Shown here: positions 1 to 9,993 of the stretch, in pieces | How positions within the stretch are numbered: the stretch's first letter is position 1 | Layout: each line of letters opens with the position of its first letter | NCBI GenBank assembly: GCA_017429985.1 | Contig: JAFRNW010000019.1 | Coordinates: 1 to 64,000 of the forward strand | Length of the DNA: 64,000 bases | Direction: 5' to 3' | Source: Clostridia bacterium | GTDB lineage: Bacteria; Bacillota; Clostridia; Christensenellales; CAG-138 | The notes under the pieces: generated by a model | What the model was told of the DNA's origin: nothing | Databases searched by the model: none | Seen by the model: the letters and a program-made list of their open reading frames with translations, nothing else | Position numbers and translations under genes: made by a program

Positions 1-86
1 AATACGTTAAGTTAGTCCGGTCCGAAGCGGTTGATCATAATCTGCACAAGTACGATGACGATTCTGGATTGGACTGAAAAATCAGA

Positions 87-118
87 AAGGTGCTGCCTTA
101 CGAACGAGGCAGCACCTT
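87..118 (-). terminator. Terminator of the Cys-rich pair
   Basis: A 12-bp perfect stem (AAGGTGCTGCCT / AGGCAGCACCTT) with an 8-nt loop. Read on the minus strand it is followed by a T-rich stretch (TTCTGATTTTT). It overlaps the stop codon of the 33-aa ORF just upstream, so it probably ends that short transcript. Confidence 0.6.
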
Positions 119-218
119 AGCAGCAGTTCCTGCATCTGGGAGTCGCTTTGTTCCGATCCACGGTGACCTCGTGTTTCATGAGGTTTCTGTAGAAGTTCAG
201 GTTTTCTGTTTCACGCAT
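117..218 (-). CDS. 33-aa ORF ending in a Cys cluster, coupled to the upstream Cys-rich gene
   Basis: A short ORF whose ATG lies inside the last codons of the 85-aa gene (ATGCGTGA overlap), a layout typical of translational coupling. The product begins MRETENLNFYRNLMKHEV and ends CRNCC, echoing the cysteine-rich nature of its neighbour, and its stop coincides with a terminator stem. I do not recognise the family. It could be a small metal- or nucleic-acid-binding accessory peptide or a chance ORF; overlap, matching composition and terminator placement favour a real gene. Confidence 0.4.
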   Translation of the reverse strand: MRETENLNFYRNLMKHEVTVDRNKATPRCRNCC

Positions 219-468
219 TCTTGGTCACCTCCATCCGGGTCCCAAAGACCTCGTTCATACATTTCTTCATACAGAAACTCACACAAGGGCCGTAACAACA
301 ACCCACACAAGGGGAAGTGGGTTTGGGCGACTCTGCCAGGTAGTAGCAGTTTTCCTTTTTGAGAGAGCAGCCGACTTTGCGGTTTTTCCAGAAGAAGCAG
401 CCTCTGCAGCTTTGGGGACGGTCAGCGTAGTAACGCACGCCGTCGATGATAATGGTTTCTTTGTTCAT
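211..468 (-). CDS. Small cysteine-rich protein (85 aa), unknown function
   Basis: An 85-residue protein with about eleven cysteines, several paired as CxxC or CC (CRGCFF, CVGCCYGPC, CMKKC), which suggests one or more zinc sites. There is no signal peptide or membrane segment. The start ATG is preceded by a GGAGG-type ribosome-binding site (minus strand GGAGGATATACC). Similar short Cys-rich proteins are common in clostridial accessory regions, but I cannot assign this one to a named family. A 33-aa ORF overlaps its end. Confidence 0.5.
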   Translation of the reverse strand: MNKETIIIDGVRYYADRPQSCRGCFFWKNRKVGCSLKKENCYYLAESPKPTSPCVGCCYGPCVSFCMKKCMNEVFGTRMEVTKNA

Positions 469-521
469 GGTATATCCTCCGTTTCTTAGATTTCCTCTGC
501 AGAGCCTGCAGAAAAGAAAAA

Positions 522-554
522 AGCCCGGTCACCGTCATAATCAGTCACCGGGCT
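522..554 (-). terminator. Hairpin terminator
   Basis: AGCCCGGT / ACCGGGCT stem followed on the minus strand by TTTTTTCTTTTC. It faces leftward transcription from 555-910, where I see no ORF. Confidence 0.5.
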
Positions 555-914
555 ATGTAATGGAGGCTTATTCTTCTGAAAAGACAAAGACGCCCGGCAG
601 AAGAGCTTTCTGCTGAACGTCTTAAATGAGGATAAACGAGAATACGAAATATCAGATTCGGTCAGAATCTTTCAATCGTTCCTGTCGCACAAGATTGGTC
701 ATTGTAGTTTGAGAAAAAGGAACACCTGACCAAGAAATCGGAGCTCGAAAAATGAGATCAAACGGACTTCTTTCGCTCTGTCATTCGCCGATTTTTCCCT
801 CAATTTTTAACTAAAACGGGTCTAAAAAGGCCGGTTCCCTCAGTATTAACTACTTTTTTCTTGTCAGATTTCGCGAGATTTTTTCAGATCTAATCAAAAA
901 GATTCGGGAAAGAA
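555..914. other. Gene-free intergenic stretch with a second hairpin
   Basis: No convincing coding region. At 588-622 a second stem (AGACG / CGTCT enclosing GCAGAA / TTCTGC) is followed on the minus strand by TTTGTCTTTT, so two terminator-like hairpins stand in tandem within 100 bases. The rest is AT-rich with no recognisable motif. A short leftward transcript of unknown kind may end here, but no promoter was identified. Confidence 0.35.
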
Positions 915-946
915 AAAACCCCGGAAACGTTGAATTTCCAGGGTTT
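915..946 (-). terminator. Terminator of the rplM-rpsI operon
   Basis: AAACCCcGGAAA pairs with TTTCCaGGGTTT and is followed on the minus strand by a T tract. It lies 23 bases past the rpsI stop codon. Confidence 0.75.
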
Positions 947-968
947 TTCGCATCTGACTTGGTCTCGA

Positions 969-1361
969 TTAACGCTTGGAGAACTGCGGAGCGCGACGGG
1001 CGGCTTTGAGGCCGTACTTTTTACGCTCTTTCATTCTCGGATCGCGTGTGAGGAATCCTGCTTTTTTCAGAGTTCCCCGAAGTTCGGGCTGAACTTTGAG
1101 CAGAGCACGGGAGATTCCGTGGCGGATCGCACCGGCCTGACCGGTTGTGCCGCCGCCGTACACATTCGCGAATACGTCATATTTGCTGAGAGTGTCCGTA
1201 AGAACCAGAGGAGCGCGGACGATCATCTTCAGCGTTTCAAGACCGAAATAGTCATCAAGATCACGCTTGTTGACGGAGATTTCACCCTTGCCGGGGAGCA
1301 ACCGAACGCGCGCGACTGACTTTTTCCGTCTGCCGGTACCAAGATACTGAGTAGTAGCCAT
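969..1361 (-). CDS. rpsI: 30S ribosomal protein S9
   Basis: 130 aa, the normal S9 length. It carries the family signature [17 protein letters not shown] near the N terminus and ends in the basic tail RRAPQFSKR, whose last residues reach the P-site tRNA in known ribosome structures. It is the second gene of the rplM-rpsI operon, 17 bases after rplM and followed by a strong terminator. This is the standard bacterial arrangement. Confidence 0.98.
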   Translation of the reverse strand: MATTQYLGTGRRKKSVARVRLLPGKGEISVNKRDLDDYFGLETLKMIVRAPLVLTDTLSKYDVFANVYGGGTTGQAGAIRHGISRALLKVQPELRGTLKKAGFLTRDPRMKERKKYGLKAARRAPQFSKR

Positions 1362-1378
1362 TGTTCGTTCCTCCTCTA

Positions 1379-1810
1379 TTATTTCAGCACGAGTGTTTCA
1401 GGCTTCTGAGCAGCGTTGTTGTGCTCGGGACCTGCGTAAACACGGAGCTTCTTGAGCATCTGACGGCCAAGGGGTCCCTTGGGCATCATGCGACGGATTG
1501 ATTCATAGACTGCGAATTCCGGCTTCTCAGCGAGAAGGGTACGGTAAGGGATTTCGCGGAGTCCGCCCGGATAACCGGTGTGATGACGATAAAGTTTCTG
1601 ATCAAGTTTATTCCCTGTCATGCGAACTTTGGCAGCGTTCACGATGATGACGTGATCGCCTGTATCAACATGGGGAGTGAAAGTGGGCTTATGCTTGCCT
1701 CTGAGAATAGCTGCGACCTGCGAGGAAAGACGTCCGAGAATCATGTCCTCGGCATCGACCACGTACCAGTTGTGCTCAGCGGTTTCGCCCTTAGCCATAT
1801 AGGATTTCAT
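1379..1810 (-). CDS. rplM: 50S ribosomal protein L13
   Basis: 143 aa, matching the L13 family (about 142-145 aa). The N terminus [20 protein letters not shown] and the motif MLPKGPLG-like [15 protein letters not shown] are characteristic. It is an early-assembly protein of the large subunit. It is first in the operon with rpsI. The 110-base upstream stretch may hold an autoregulatory L13 leader as in other Bacillota, but I could not confirm a structure. Confidence 0.98.
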   Translation of the reverse strand: MKSYMAKGETAEHNWYVVDAEDMILGRLSSQVAAILRGKHKPTFTPHVDTGDHVIIVNAAKVRMTGNKLDQKLYRHHTGYPGGLREIPYRTLLAEKPEFAVYESIRRMMPKGPLGRQMLKKLRVYAGPEHNNAAQKPETLVLK

Positions 1811-1989
1811 GGCGATTCCTCCAACCTTAATTAATAAAATAATGCTTTTGTGCCTATTTCAGCAGAAACCCTCCGGGGCTGTGGCGGATAACCGCGCAAA
1901 ATCGCACAATCGTTAGTTTATCAAAACCAATATACCGTGTCAATCGGAATTATGAGAAAAAATGCGGTAATTTGGCGGAAAATAACATC

Positions 1990-2016
1990 AGGGAAAGCGG
2001 TTGCGGCGCTTTCCCT
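1990..2016 (-). terminator. Terminator downstream of recA
   Basis: AGGGAAAGCG / CGCTTTCCCT stem with a GC-rich loop, about 40 bases past the recA stop. The following sequence on the minus strand is only moderately T-rich (GATGTTATTTTCC). Confidence 0.5.
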
Positions 2017-2056
2017 GAAGAGTAGAGGCAGAAGGTGACGGATCAGACGCGCGGGT

Positions 2057-3130
2057 TCAGGAGGTTGCTCCCGCTCTTGCGGCCTGTTTCGCTGCGGCTT
2101 CTTCCGCCGCTTTTTCCCGCTCATGATCCAGAAGGCCGCGGAGCGTCTTCTCGATCTCGGACATGACCTCGGGATTGTCTTTCAGAAACGCGCGGGCGTT
2201 CTCACGGCCCTGTCCGATCCGCATATCCCCGTAGGAGAACCAGGAACCGGTCTTGCTGATGATGCCCTTTTCGGTAGCGAGATCAAGCAGGGAGCCTTCT
2301 TTTGAGATGCCCTGTCCGTAGAGCATATCGAATTCCGCTGACTTGAAAGGCGGGGCGACCTTGTTCTTTACGATCTTGACCCGCGTACGGTTTCCGACCG
2401 CGTCGGTACCGCTCTTGATGGTATCGACCCTGCGCACGTCCATGCGGATCGAAGAATAGAACTTCAGGGCGCGGCCGCCGGTCGTTGTTTCGGGATTGCC
2501 GAACATGACGCCGACTTTTTCACGAAGCTGGTTGATGAAAATGACGACGGTGTTGGACTTGCTGATGGCACCGGTCAGTTTCCGGAGCGCCTGCGACATG
2601 AGACGCGCCTGAAGACCGACGTGCGAATCTCCCATGTCGCCTTCGATTTCCGCCTTGGGAACAAGCGCCGCGACAGAGTCTATGACGATCACATCGATGG
2701 CCCCGCTCCGGACGAGCGTTTCCGTGATTTCAAGCGCCTGCTCTCCCGTGTCGGGCTGGGAGACGTAAAGGTCGTCGACGTTTACGCCGAGGTTTCCGGC
2801 ATATACCGGATCGAGGGCATGCTCGGCGTCGATGAAGGCGGCGGTGCCGCCGGATTTCTGTGCCTGTGCGATGATGTGCAGGGCGATGGTCGTTTTGCCG
2901 GAAGATTCCGGCCCGAAGATCTCGATGATTCTTCCGCGCGGCACGCCGCCGACGCCCAGCGCATAGTCCAGCTGAATGCAGCCGGTGGGAATGACGGAAA
3001 CAGCAATTCTGGCCCCGGCATCGCCCAGTTTCATGATGGTTCCCTTACCGAACTGCTTTTCGATTTGGTTCAGAGCCATTTCCAACGCTTTTTCTTTTTC
3101 AACACTCATACAATTCAAGCTCCTCATCAA
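2057..3130 (-). CDS. recA: Recombinase RecA
   Basis: 357 aa. It binds single-stranded DNA, catalyses strand exchange and activates LexA self-cleavage. Visible signatures are the Walker A motif GPESSGKTT (residues about 73-81), the L2-region [22 protein letters not shown] and an acidic/Ala-rich C-terminal tail. The ORF starts at an ATG reading [17 protein letters not shown]; the internal Met before SVEKEKALE (3109) is an equally likely start. The gene follows cinA by about 19 bases, the usual pairing in many bacteria. I saw no LexA box in the gap, so it is probably transcribed at least partly with the upstream operon. Confidence 0.98.
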   Translation of the reverse strand: MMRSLNCMSVEKEKALEMALNQIEKQFGKGTIMKLGDAGARIAVSVIPTGCIQLDYALGVGGVPRGRIIEIFGPESSGKTTIALHIIAQAQKSGGTAAFIDAEHALDPVYAGNLGVNVDDLYVSQPDTGEQALEITETLVRSGAIDVIVIDSVAALVPKAEIEGDMGDSHVGLQARLMSQALRKLTGAISKSNTVVIFINQLREKVGVMFGNPETTTGGRALKFYSSIRMDVRRVDTIKSGTDAVGNRTRVKIVKNKVAPPFKSAEFDMLYGQGISKEGSLLDLATEKGIISKTGSWFSYGDMRIGQGRENARAFLKDNPEVMSEIEKTLRGLLDHEREKAAEEAAAKQAARAGATS

Positions 3131-3149
3131 TATTCTGTGTAAACAGCGA

Positions 3150-4373
3150 CTAGATTATATCAATATCTAGAGGCTGGTTCAAGCATTTTCTCCTCAGCAG
3201 ATCCATGGCTTTCAGCGTGCAGATCCTGCGGAGTCTGTCGGGAGATCCCATCATGTTCAGGACGACCGCTTTCTCCGAATCCCCGTCCGCAATGGCGATA
3301 TAGGCGGTTCCCGTCATGCGGGAACCGGGGTTTTCCATGGTTCTGACAGGCCCGACGGAAAGGCCGAGATCCGTTCCGGAGGCTTCCTTTGCAGCGCGTG
3401 CCAGCGCGAGGGCGTATTCCTGGCTGTACGGATCGGCGGAAGAGATCTGCGCGTCGTGTCCGCATACGACCCGGCCTTCCTTCAGGAAACGTTCATGCCC
3501 GGGCACGGAGGTCAGCGCGGCGCAGACGAGCCCGCCGGATCCGGATTCAAACACGGAAAGCGTTTTCGAGCAGGTTTCCAGCGCTTTCACACAGACGGAC
3601 TCCAGCGTTTCTCCGTCCACGGAATACACGCTGGCTCCGAAGTGATCGAGTATGGCCTGCATCACGGGAGCGATCAGTTTTTCCCCTTCTTCGTCCGTCG
3701 CGCATTTCGCGGTCAGACGGAGTTCCACTTCCCCGGTTTTCGCATAGGGCGCGATCGTGGGATTGGTCTGGGACGCGATCAGGTCGCGGATCTCGTAGGC
3801 CAGCCGGGATTCCCCGACGCCGGTGATCTTCAGAAGACGCGAATGCAGATGGCAGTTGCCCCGCTTTTCAAGGTAGGGGAGCACGTAATGGTCGAACATG
3901 GGGAACAGTTCGTTCGGCGGACCCGGAAGCAGAATGGCGGCCTTTCCGTCCGCTTCCATGATGCATCCCGGGGCGGTTCCGTGATCGTTCTTCAGGATGA
4001 TGGCGGATTCGGGGAATGACGCCTGCTTGAGGTTGTTCGGCGTCATGGACCAGCCGGCATTCCGGAACTGTTTTTTCAGGATCTCCACCTGCTCCGGAAT
4101 CGGGACGCAGGAGAGACCGAGCGCTTCCGCGACGGTCTCCTTTGTCAGGTCGTCATCCGTCGGACCGAGGCCCCCGGTAAAGATCACAAGATCGGAACGG
4201 GACAGGGCGGTGCGGACGGCGTCCGTCAGACGCTGCGCGTTGTCGCCGACCGTTACCTGGTAGTAACAGATATAGCCGAGCGGAGCGAGACTTTTTGCGA
4301 TATGCTGCGCGTCCGTGTTGACGATCTGCCCCATGAGAAGCTCCGTGCCGACCGATACGATTTCTGCAATCAT
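3150..4373 (-). CDS. cinA: CinA-family protein (competence/damage-inducible, NMN deamidase type)
   Basis: 407 aa, full length for two-domain CinA. The N-terminal MoCF-like domain begins [20 protein letters not shown] and has the [15 protein letters not shown] motif. The C-terminal domain corresponds to the nicotinamide mononucleotide deamidase. The C-domain motif reads [15 protein letters not shown] where many homologues have TAESCTGG: the serine is kept and the cysteine is Gly here. It overlaps pgsA by 4 bases (ATGA), so translation is coupled, and recA follows directly. Confidence 0.93.
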   Translation of the reverse strand: MIAEIVSVGTELLMGQIVNTDAQHIAKSLAPLGYICYYQVTVGDNAQRLTDAVRTALSRSDLVIFTGGLGPTDDDLTKETVAEALGLSCVPIPEQVEILKKQFRNAGWSMTPNNLKQASFPESAIILKNDHGTAPGCIMEADGKAAILLPGPPNELFPMFDHYVLPYLEKRGNCHLHSRLLKITGVGESRLAYEIRDLIASQTNPTIAPYAKTGEVELRLTAKCATDEEGEKLIAPVMQAILDHFGASVYSVDGETLESVCVKALETCSKTLSVFESGSGGLVCAALTSVPGHERFLKEGRVVCGHDAQISSADPYSQEYALALARAAKEASGTDLGLSVGPVRTMENPGSRMTGTAYIAIADGDSEKAVVLNMMGSPDRLRRICTLKAMDLLRRKCLNQPLDIDII

Positions 4374-4909
4374 TTGCTGCTCACCACGCTTTTGTTTCGT
4401 ACGATATAGTCAATGCAGGACCAGACGGTAAACACGGCTGCCGCCCAGACCAGCACCTGGTCGAACGGAAAGCCGATCTTATTGAAAAAGGGATTGTCCA
4501 GCAGAAGGAAGATGATGGCGAGACACTGAAGCACCGTCTTGATCTTTCCGAGTTTCCCCGCGGCGATCACGATGTTTTTCTCCGCCGCGATCAGGCGGAA
4601 TGCGGAGATGATCAGCTCCCTGCCTATGAAAATGATGACAAACACGGGATGGAGCTTTCCTATCCCGAGCAGCATGATGAACGCCGTGCAGGTAAGGAGC
4701 TTGTCCGCCATGGGATCCATCAGCTTTCCGAAGTCCGTCACAAGGTTATGGCTTCTTGCGTACCAGCCGTCCCAGGCGTCTGTGAGGCTCGCAAAGATGA
4801 AGATGGCGCATGCGGCCACCCGTGCATGCGGAAAGGGAAGATAAAAGCAGGCGACGAAAAACGGAATGAGAATGATGCGGAGCATGGTCGCCTTGTTAGC
4901 GGGATTCAC
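4370..4909 (-). CDS. pgsA: CDP-diacylglycerol--glycerol-3-phosphate 3-phosphatidyltransferase
   Basis: 179 aa membrane enzyme that makes phosphatidylglycerophosphate, the committed step to phosphatidylglycerol. The CDP-alcohol phosphotransferase motif D-G-x2-A-R-x8-G-x3-D-x3-D is visible as DGWYARSHNLVTDFGKLMDP followed by MAD (residues about 46-70). Several hydrophobic helices follow. It overlaps rimO upstream and cinA downstream by 4 bases each, inside the ftsK-rimO-pgsA-cinA-recA operon. Confidence 0.95.
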   Translation of the reverse strand: MNPANKATMLRIILIPFFVACFYLPFPHARVAACAIFIFASLTDAWDGWYARSHNLVTDFGKLMDPMADKLLTCTAFIMLLGIGKLHPVFVIIFIGRELIISAFRLIAAEKNIVIAAGKLGKIKTVLQCLAIIFLLLDNPFFNKIGFPFDQVLVWAAAVFTVWSCIDYIVRNKSVVSSK

Positions 4910-6195
4910 AGAAGATATCCTCCATTCATGTCATAATCGCCTGCTTCCAGAAGCCTGGCGTAAATATACTGTCCGGATTTGAGACCGGGCCTGTATGGCA
5001 GATGGATCACGCCGTCCACGTCAGGCGCTTCCGCAAAGGAACGGCCGAACAGACCGTTTTCGTCATTTCCTTCGATCAGCACTTCGACCGTCTGCCCGAT
5101 CCTTGCCCTGTTCAGACGCGCGGAAATTCCCCGCTGCTGCGTCATGAGCGCGTCAAGACGCGCTTCCTTGACATCGTCGGGGATCTGTCCTTCCATTTCG
5201 GCCGCCGGCGTGTTCTCCTCCGGAGAAAAAGCGAAAGCGCCGACGCGGTCGAACGGATAATTCCTGAGGAATTCCATCAGCTCCCGGAACTGGCTGTCCG
5301 TTTCTCCGGGAAACCCGACCATCATGGTCGTACGGAGCGTAAACCTGCTGCGGTACGGGGCGAGGTGATCCAGGACGGATTCGATATGCGCGCGGCTTCC
5401 GCGCCGGTTCATGGCCTTCAGGATCCGGTCGTTGATGTGCTGGAGCGGGATGTCCAGATAATTCAGGATCTTTTCGTTGGAAGAGAAGGCGTCGAGCAGT
5501 TCGTCCGTGACGGTGTCCGGATAGGTGTACAGGACGCGGAGCCAGTGGAGTCCGGAAATCTTGGAAAGACGGTCCAGAAGCGGGAGCAGCATCGGCTTTC
5601 CGTAAAGGTCCAGACCGTAACCGGAGGTATCCTGGGCGATGATGTTCAGTTCCGTTACGCCGCCTTCCGCGAGGACTTCCGCCTCTTCCGCAAGCTGCTC
5701 CATGGGAACGCTGTACAGCGGTCCCCTGATCAGGGGGATCGCGCAGTAGGTGCAGCGGTTGCTGCATCCGTCGCCGATGCGGAGATACGCGCTGTAGGGC
5801 GGGGTCGTAAGGACCCGGCCCGCATACGGGGCGCAGGCGGGGGATGCGGAGCCGGATAGCATACCGGGGAGCTTTGCGTAATCATGGACGCCGAGGAAGA
5901 TGTCGACTTCCGGAAGCGCGCTGCGCAGCTCTTCCATATAGCGCTGCGTCAGACAGCCGGTCGCGACAAGAAGGGAACAGCGACCGTGCTTTTTGTACTC
6001 CGCCATTTCCAGGATGGTATTGATCGACTCCTGCTTCGCCGGCTCGATGAATCCGCAGGTATTGACGATCAGGATGTCCGCCTCGGAAGGATCAGACACA
6101 AAGACATGGCCCGCCGCCTGAAGATAGGCGAGCATATGTTCCGTATCGACCTGGTTTTTCGCGCATCCGAGGGAAATAACGCCGATCTGACTCAT
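4906..6195 (-). CDS. rimO: Ribosomal protein S12 methylthiotransferase RimO
   Basis: 429 aa radical-SAM enzyme that methylthiolates Asp88 of ribosomal protein S12. The N-terminal UPF0004 domain opens IGVISLGCAKNQVDTE and contains NTCGFIEPAKQESI. The radical SAM cluster motif is CSNRCTYCAIP (CxxxCxxC). A C-terminal TRAM-like domain ends the protein. The SLGCAKNQVD opening separates RimO from the related tRNA enzyme MiaB. It overlaps ftsK and pgsA by 4 bases. Confidence 0.96.
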   Translation of the reverse strand: MSQIGVISLGCAKNQVDTEHMLAYLQAAGHVFVSDPSEADILIVNTCGFIEPAKQESINTILEMAEYKKHGRCSLLVATGCLTQRYMEELRSALPEVDIFLGVHDYAKLPGMLSGSASPACAPYAGRVLTTPPYSAYLRIGDGCSNRCTYCAIPLIRGPLYSVPMEQLAEEAEVLAEGGVTELNIIAQDTSGYGLDLYGKPMLLPLLDRLSKISGLHWLRVLYTYPDTVTDELLDAFSSNEKILNYLDIPLQHINDRILKAMNRRGSRAHIESVLDHLAPYRSRFTLRTTMMVGFPGETDSQFRELMEFLRNYPFDRVGAFAFSPEENTPAAEMEGQIPDDVKEARLDALMTQQRGISARLNRARIGQTVEVLIEGNDENGLFGRSFAEAPDVDGVIHLPYRPGLKSGQYIYARLLEAGDYDMNGGYLL

Positions 6196-9044
6196 GCTTC
6201 CGGATCCTCTTCGTAATCGCCGAACACGTCTTCATCCGGGAAATCGTCGGGGCTTTCCTCGACCGCGCCCGCTTCGCCGCCGTACAGCTGATTGAATTCG
6301 GACTGCTTGATCAGTACCCTGCGGGGCTTGCTGCCTTCAAAGCCGGACACGTATCCGTGCTGTTCCATGATATCGATCAGGCGGGCGGCCCTCGCATAGC
6401 CGACACGGAGACGGCGCTGGATCATGGAGATGGAGGCGGAGTTGTTTTCCAGAACGACCTTCAGAGCTTCGGGAAGGAGCTCGTCCTCCTGCTTCCCTTC
6501 GCCGAACGCGCCGGCAGAGCCGCCTGCGGAATCCGTCGTGACTTCGGAGATGAACTGTTCGTCAAACGTAGGCGCCTGCTCCTGACGGGAGAAGTAATCC
6601 ATAACGCGCTCGACCTCTTCATCCGAAATGAATGCGCACTGGACTCTGGTCGCCTTGCTTGCACCGGTCGGATGGAACAGCATGTCTCCGCGGCCGAGAA
6701 GCTTTTCGGCACCCATCGCGTCCAGGATGATTCTGGAATCGATTCCGGAACTGACGGCAAACGCGCATCTGGACGGGATGTTCGCTTTGATCAGGCCTGT
6801 GATGATGTCGGCGGAAGGACGCTGCGTGGCGACGATCAGATGGATGCCGGCGGCGCGGCCGAGCTGCGCGATACGGCAGATGCTGTCTTCCACTTCGTCG
6901 GGGGCAACCATCATCAGGTCCGCAAGCTCGTCGATGATCACGACCAGCTTCGGGAGTTTGGCGGAGGCTTCCTTCTGAAGGGAATTGTAGCGTTCCAGTT
7001 CGCGCGCGCCGACCTCGGAGAAGAGTTTGTAGCGCTTCATCATCTCGTTGACCGCCCATCTGAGCGCACTCGCAGCCTTTTTGGGCTCCGTGACGACCGG
7101 TATCAGAAGGTGCGGAAGCGATCCGTAGACGCTCAGTTCCACGACCTTCGGGTCGACCAGGATCATGCGGAGCTCCGCGGGAGACGATTTGTAGACCATG
7201 GAAACGATCAGATCGTTGATGCAGACGCTTTTTCCTGAACCGGTCGAGCCGGCGATCAGGAGATGCGGCATCTTCGCCAGATCTGCGGTAATGACTTTTC
7301 CGGCGATATCTTTTCCGAACGCGAGCGTGATGGGGGAGGAGGCCTTGCTGAACTCCCTGCTTTCCACGATCTCGCGCAGCACGACCGGGATCGCCTTTTT
7401 ATTCGGGATCTCGATTCCGACGGCAGCCTTTCCCGGGATGGGAGCCTCGATCCTTACGCGGGGAGCCGCCAGGGCAAGGGCGATATCGTTGGAGAGCCCC
7501 ATGATCTTGCTGACCCTGACGCCCGGCGCGGGCTGAAGTTCGAATCTCGTGACGACGGGGCCGACGCTGTAGTCCGTGATCTTGACCGCGATATTAAAAC
7601 TGGCAAGCGTATCCACGAGGATCTTCGCCGCCTCGGACGGATTCTCGCCGGCAGAGCTGCCCTGTTTCGGTTCCGAAAGCAGGCTGATCGGCGGCGGCGC
7701 GTATACGGCTGCCGGCGCCGAAACGGTGATCTCCGCAGCGGGCTCCGCGGCGGAGGACGCGCCTTCCCCGGAGGGGTTCTTCTGAGAAGACGGCTTGGAA
7801 GCGGGACGTTTCTTCGGCGCAGTTTCCGGCTGGGGCTTCGGCGCAGGGGACTCTTTCGGCTCCGCGATAAATCCGGGCACGATCGGCGCGGAAGAGGCGG
7901 AAGAGGTCGGATTCAGAAAGGACGGGACCTCGAAACTCTGCGACAGCGGCGCAAACGGCGCGGGCTCCTTCTGGCTGATTTTCGGCTTCTGGGAAACCGG
8001 CTTGGAGACCGGCCGGGCAGGAATGCTCGCGTCGAGGTCATTCCAGACCTGATCCGTCACGGATTCCTCCTTGCCGCGGGGACGCGGCGCGGGTTTGATC
8101 GGAGGAGCGAACGAAGGCGTTTCCTCGATGGGAACGACCTGCTTCGGGGTTTTGGAATGACTGACGGTTGTACGCGTCCGGATCGGCGGTTCCGCGGACG
8201 CCTCACGGTCTGCGGGCAGCGCGTCGGCGATGCTGTTGAACGACTCAAGGCCGGAGGCAGATTTCTTTTTTCTGGGAATGCTGTTCGCGACGGAATGGAA
8301 ACCCTCCAGATCGGATTCGGGGTTCTGCTTCCTGCCGGGGAGGAACGGGTTGTCGTACTCCTCCGCAGGACGGTCGTCGACCAGTTCCATGGTGAAGAGC
8401 TTGTTGTGCGCTCTTTCGGACACGCTTTTCGTTGCGGACTGGACGCGCTTTGTTACCTTTTCTCCCGCGTCATGCAGGGAAAACCGGGTAACGGTGATCA
8501 GAATGATCAGAAGGAGAGCGATCAGAATAACGTAGGCAAGCGCGCTGCCCCCCATCTGCTGGAAGGGATAGCACATGATGGCGCCGACCGCGCCTCCGCC
8601 CTGCCTGTACTGACTTCCGATTTCGAACGCGGTTGAAATGTACTTGAAGTATTCGACACCGGAATAGGGGATATTCCGGATGACCTGCGCAAGGGTCACG
8701 ATGTCCCAGATGCCCGCGAAGAACATCCAGTCGGCGTTTTTGAGGGAACGGCTTTCGCGCGCACTCCGGATGATCAGAAGACCCGTGACGAGAAACAGGA
8801 CCGGAAGGATATAGGCCGGCCAGCCGAAGAGGCCGAACAGAAGTTTGCTCAGGGTCTCTCCGAGGACGCCGCTGCCTGAGATGAAAAGATATATGCCGAG
8901 AAGGACGGCGATCGCGAGACAGATAATGCCCCGGGTTTCCCTGCTTCTGCGCATCGCTTCTCTTTTTTCGACCCGCGCTGCCGCAGCCTTCTGCGCCGCG
9001 GCGGAGCGGGATTCCTTGTTCTGTGCCTTTGATTTGGAAGCCAT
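6192..9044 (-). CDS. ftsK: DNA translocase FtsK/SpoIIIE
   Basis: 950 aa. It is an ATP-driven double-strand DNA pump at the division or sporulation septum. The N-terminal part (about residues 35-195) has four hydrophobic helices. A Pro/Ser/Lys-rich linker spans about 225-480. The motor domain holds Walker A AGSTGSGKSVCIN and Walker B VVIIDELADLMM. The C-terminal gamma winged helix (RRLRVGYARAARLIDIMEQ) recognises polar KOPS/SRS-type sequences. It is the first gene of the five-gene leftward operon. Confidence 0.96.
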   Translation of the reverse strand: MASKSKAQNKESRSAAAQKAAAARVEKREAMRRSRETRGIICLAIAVLLGIYLFISGSGVLGETLSKLLFGLFGWPAYILPVLFLVTGLLIIRSARESRSLKNADWMFFAGIWDIVTLAQVIRNIPYSGVEYFKYISTAFEIGSQYRQGGGAVGAIMCYPFQQMGGSALAYVILIALLLIILITVTRFSLHDAGEKVTKRVQSATKSVSERAHNKLFTMELVDDRPAEEYDNPFLPGRKQNPESDLEGFHSVANSIPRKKKSASGLESFNSIADALPADREASAEPPIRTRTTVSHSKTPKQVVPIEETPSFAPPIKPAPRPRGKEESVTDQVWNDLDASIPARPVSKPVSQKPKISQKEPAPFAPLSQSFEVPSFLNPTSSASSAPIVPGFIAEPKESPAPKPQPETAPKKRPASKPSSQKNPSGEGASSAAEPAAEITVSAPAAVYAPPPISLLSEPKQGSSAGENPSEAAKILVDTLASFNIAVKITDYSVGPVVTRFELQPAPGVRVSKIMGLSNDIALALAAPRVRIEAPIPGKAAVGIEIPNKKAIPVVLREIVESREFSKASSPITLAFGKDIAGKVITADLAKMPHLLIAGSTGSGKSVCINDLIVSMVYKSSPAELRMILVDPKVVELSVYGSLPHLLIPVVTEPKKAASALRWAVNEMMKRYKLFSEVGARELERYNSLQKEASAKLPKLVVIIDELADLMMVAPDEVEDSICRIAQLGRAAGIHLIVATQRPSADIITGLIKANIPSRCAFAVSSGIDSRIILDAMGAEKLLGRGDMLFHPTGASKATRVQCAFISDEEVERVMDYFSRQEQAPTFDEQFISEVTTDSAGGSAGAFGEGKQEDELLPEALKVVLENNSASISMIQRRLRVGYARAARLIDIMEQHGYVSGFEGSKPRRVLIKQSEFNQLYGGEAGAVEESPDDFPDEDVFGDYEEDPEA

Positions 9045-9111
9045 GAATATAATCTCCTATTTTATCTATTATATTATATCCCAGACCGCCGAAGCGCGCA
9101 ACTTGAGTGCC

Positions 9112-9140
9112 TTGCAAGACGCCGCCGGACTTTGTATACT
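9112..9140 (+). promoter_or_regulatory. Promoter for the SIMPL-domain lipoprotein gene
   Basis: TTGCAA (9112-9117), a 17-bp spacer and TATACT (9135-9140), giving a leader of roughly 105 bases before the ATG at 9252. It lies between the divergent ftsK and SIMPL genes. Confidence 0.6.
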
Positions 9141-9251
9141 AACTGTGTATGGACCCAAACGGTCGTTAGATTTTCCTTCGCGGGCAGGCGGACGCCGGTC
9201 CGGCCGCGCCTTCTGCGGGGGCCACGGATATCTACAAACGGGAGTATGCCG

Positions 9252-9974
9252 ATGAACAAACAGATTCTGCCTATCATCTGCGCTGTCTGTCTGACAGCGC
9301 TTCTGACCGGCTGCAAGGCGGAAGATGAGATCGTTAACGTTCCAACGCCGAAGATCGAGCAGCAGACGGTGGTCCTGGAGCGGGAAAAGAGCGCACCGGA
9401 GCATTATTTTGAGGTTACGGGCAACGGGGAGATCATCGCCGTGCCTGATTTTGCGACGGTAACACTGCGCGTAACCGGATCAGGAGAAACGGCGGAGGAA
9501 GCTTCCGCCGCCTGCCAGGAGGAGGCGCAGAAACTGAACAGCGCGGCGATTTCCCTGCACATCCTGAAACACAACCTCCAGCAGAGAGGCATCGAGATCG
9601 TGCCGGTCACGGACGAAACGGGAAAGAACCCCACGACCTACCTTGCGTCAGACGTCATCACCCTGACGATCACGCAGGTCGGCAGGACCGAGCAGATCGT
9701 TGCCGCGCTTGTCGACGCGGGGAACAATGAACTTGTCGGCGTGACTTACAGTATTACGGAATCCTCAGAAGCCTACCGGAACGCGCTTTCCGCCGCGATC
9801 GACGACGCGCGCAGCAAAGCGGAGACCATGGCGGAATCGACGGGCGTACGGCTCGGTGACGTGATCGGGATCGTAGAGACCGCGTTCGATGAAACGAAGC
9901 TGATCGGCGTGGCGTTTGAGAGCAGCGCGCTCGCCGTCAATGCGCAGGTGACCGTACGCTATAAGATCGGATAA
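9252..9974 (+). CDS. SIMPL-domain (DUF541) lipoprotein
   Basis: The mature start is taken at the ATG at 9252, preceded by GGGAG at the right distance; upstream codons read through a GC-rich leader without a signal sequence. The product of about 240 aa begins with a lipoprotein signal peptide and lipobox (LLTGCKAED), so it is predicted to be anchored outside the membrane. Residues from about 55 onward match the SIMPL/DUF541 fold, including the opening EVTGNGEIIAVPDFATVTL. The biochemical role of this family is poorly known; oxidative stress links have been proposed for relatives. It is monocistronic with its own promoter and terminator. Confidence 0.85.
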   Translation: MNKQILPIICAVCLTALLTGCKAEDEIVNVPTPKIEQQTVVLEREKSAPEHYFEVTGNGEIIAVPDFATVTLRVTGSGETAEEASAACQEEAQKLNSAAISLHILKHNLQQRGIEIVPVTDETGKNPTTYLASDVITLTITQVGRTEQIVAALVDAGNNELVGVTYSITESSEAYRNALSAAIDDARSKAETMAESTGVRLGDVIGIVETAFDETKLIGVAFESSALAVNAQVTVRYKIG

Positions 9975-9993
9975 CAGATTCAGATCATTAAAA

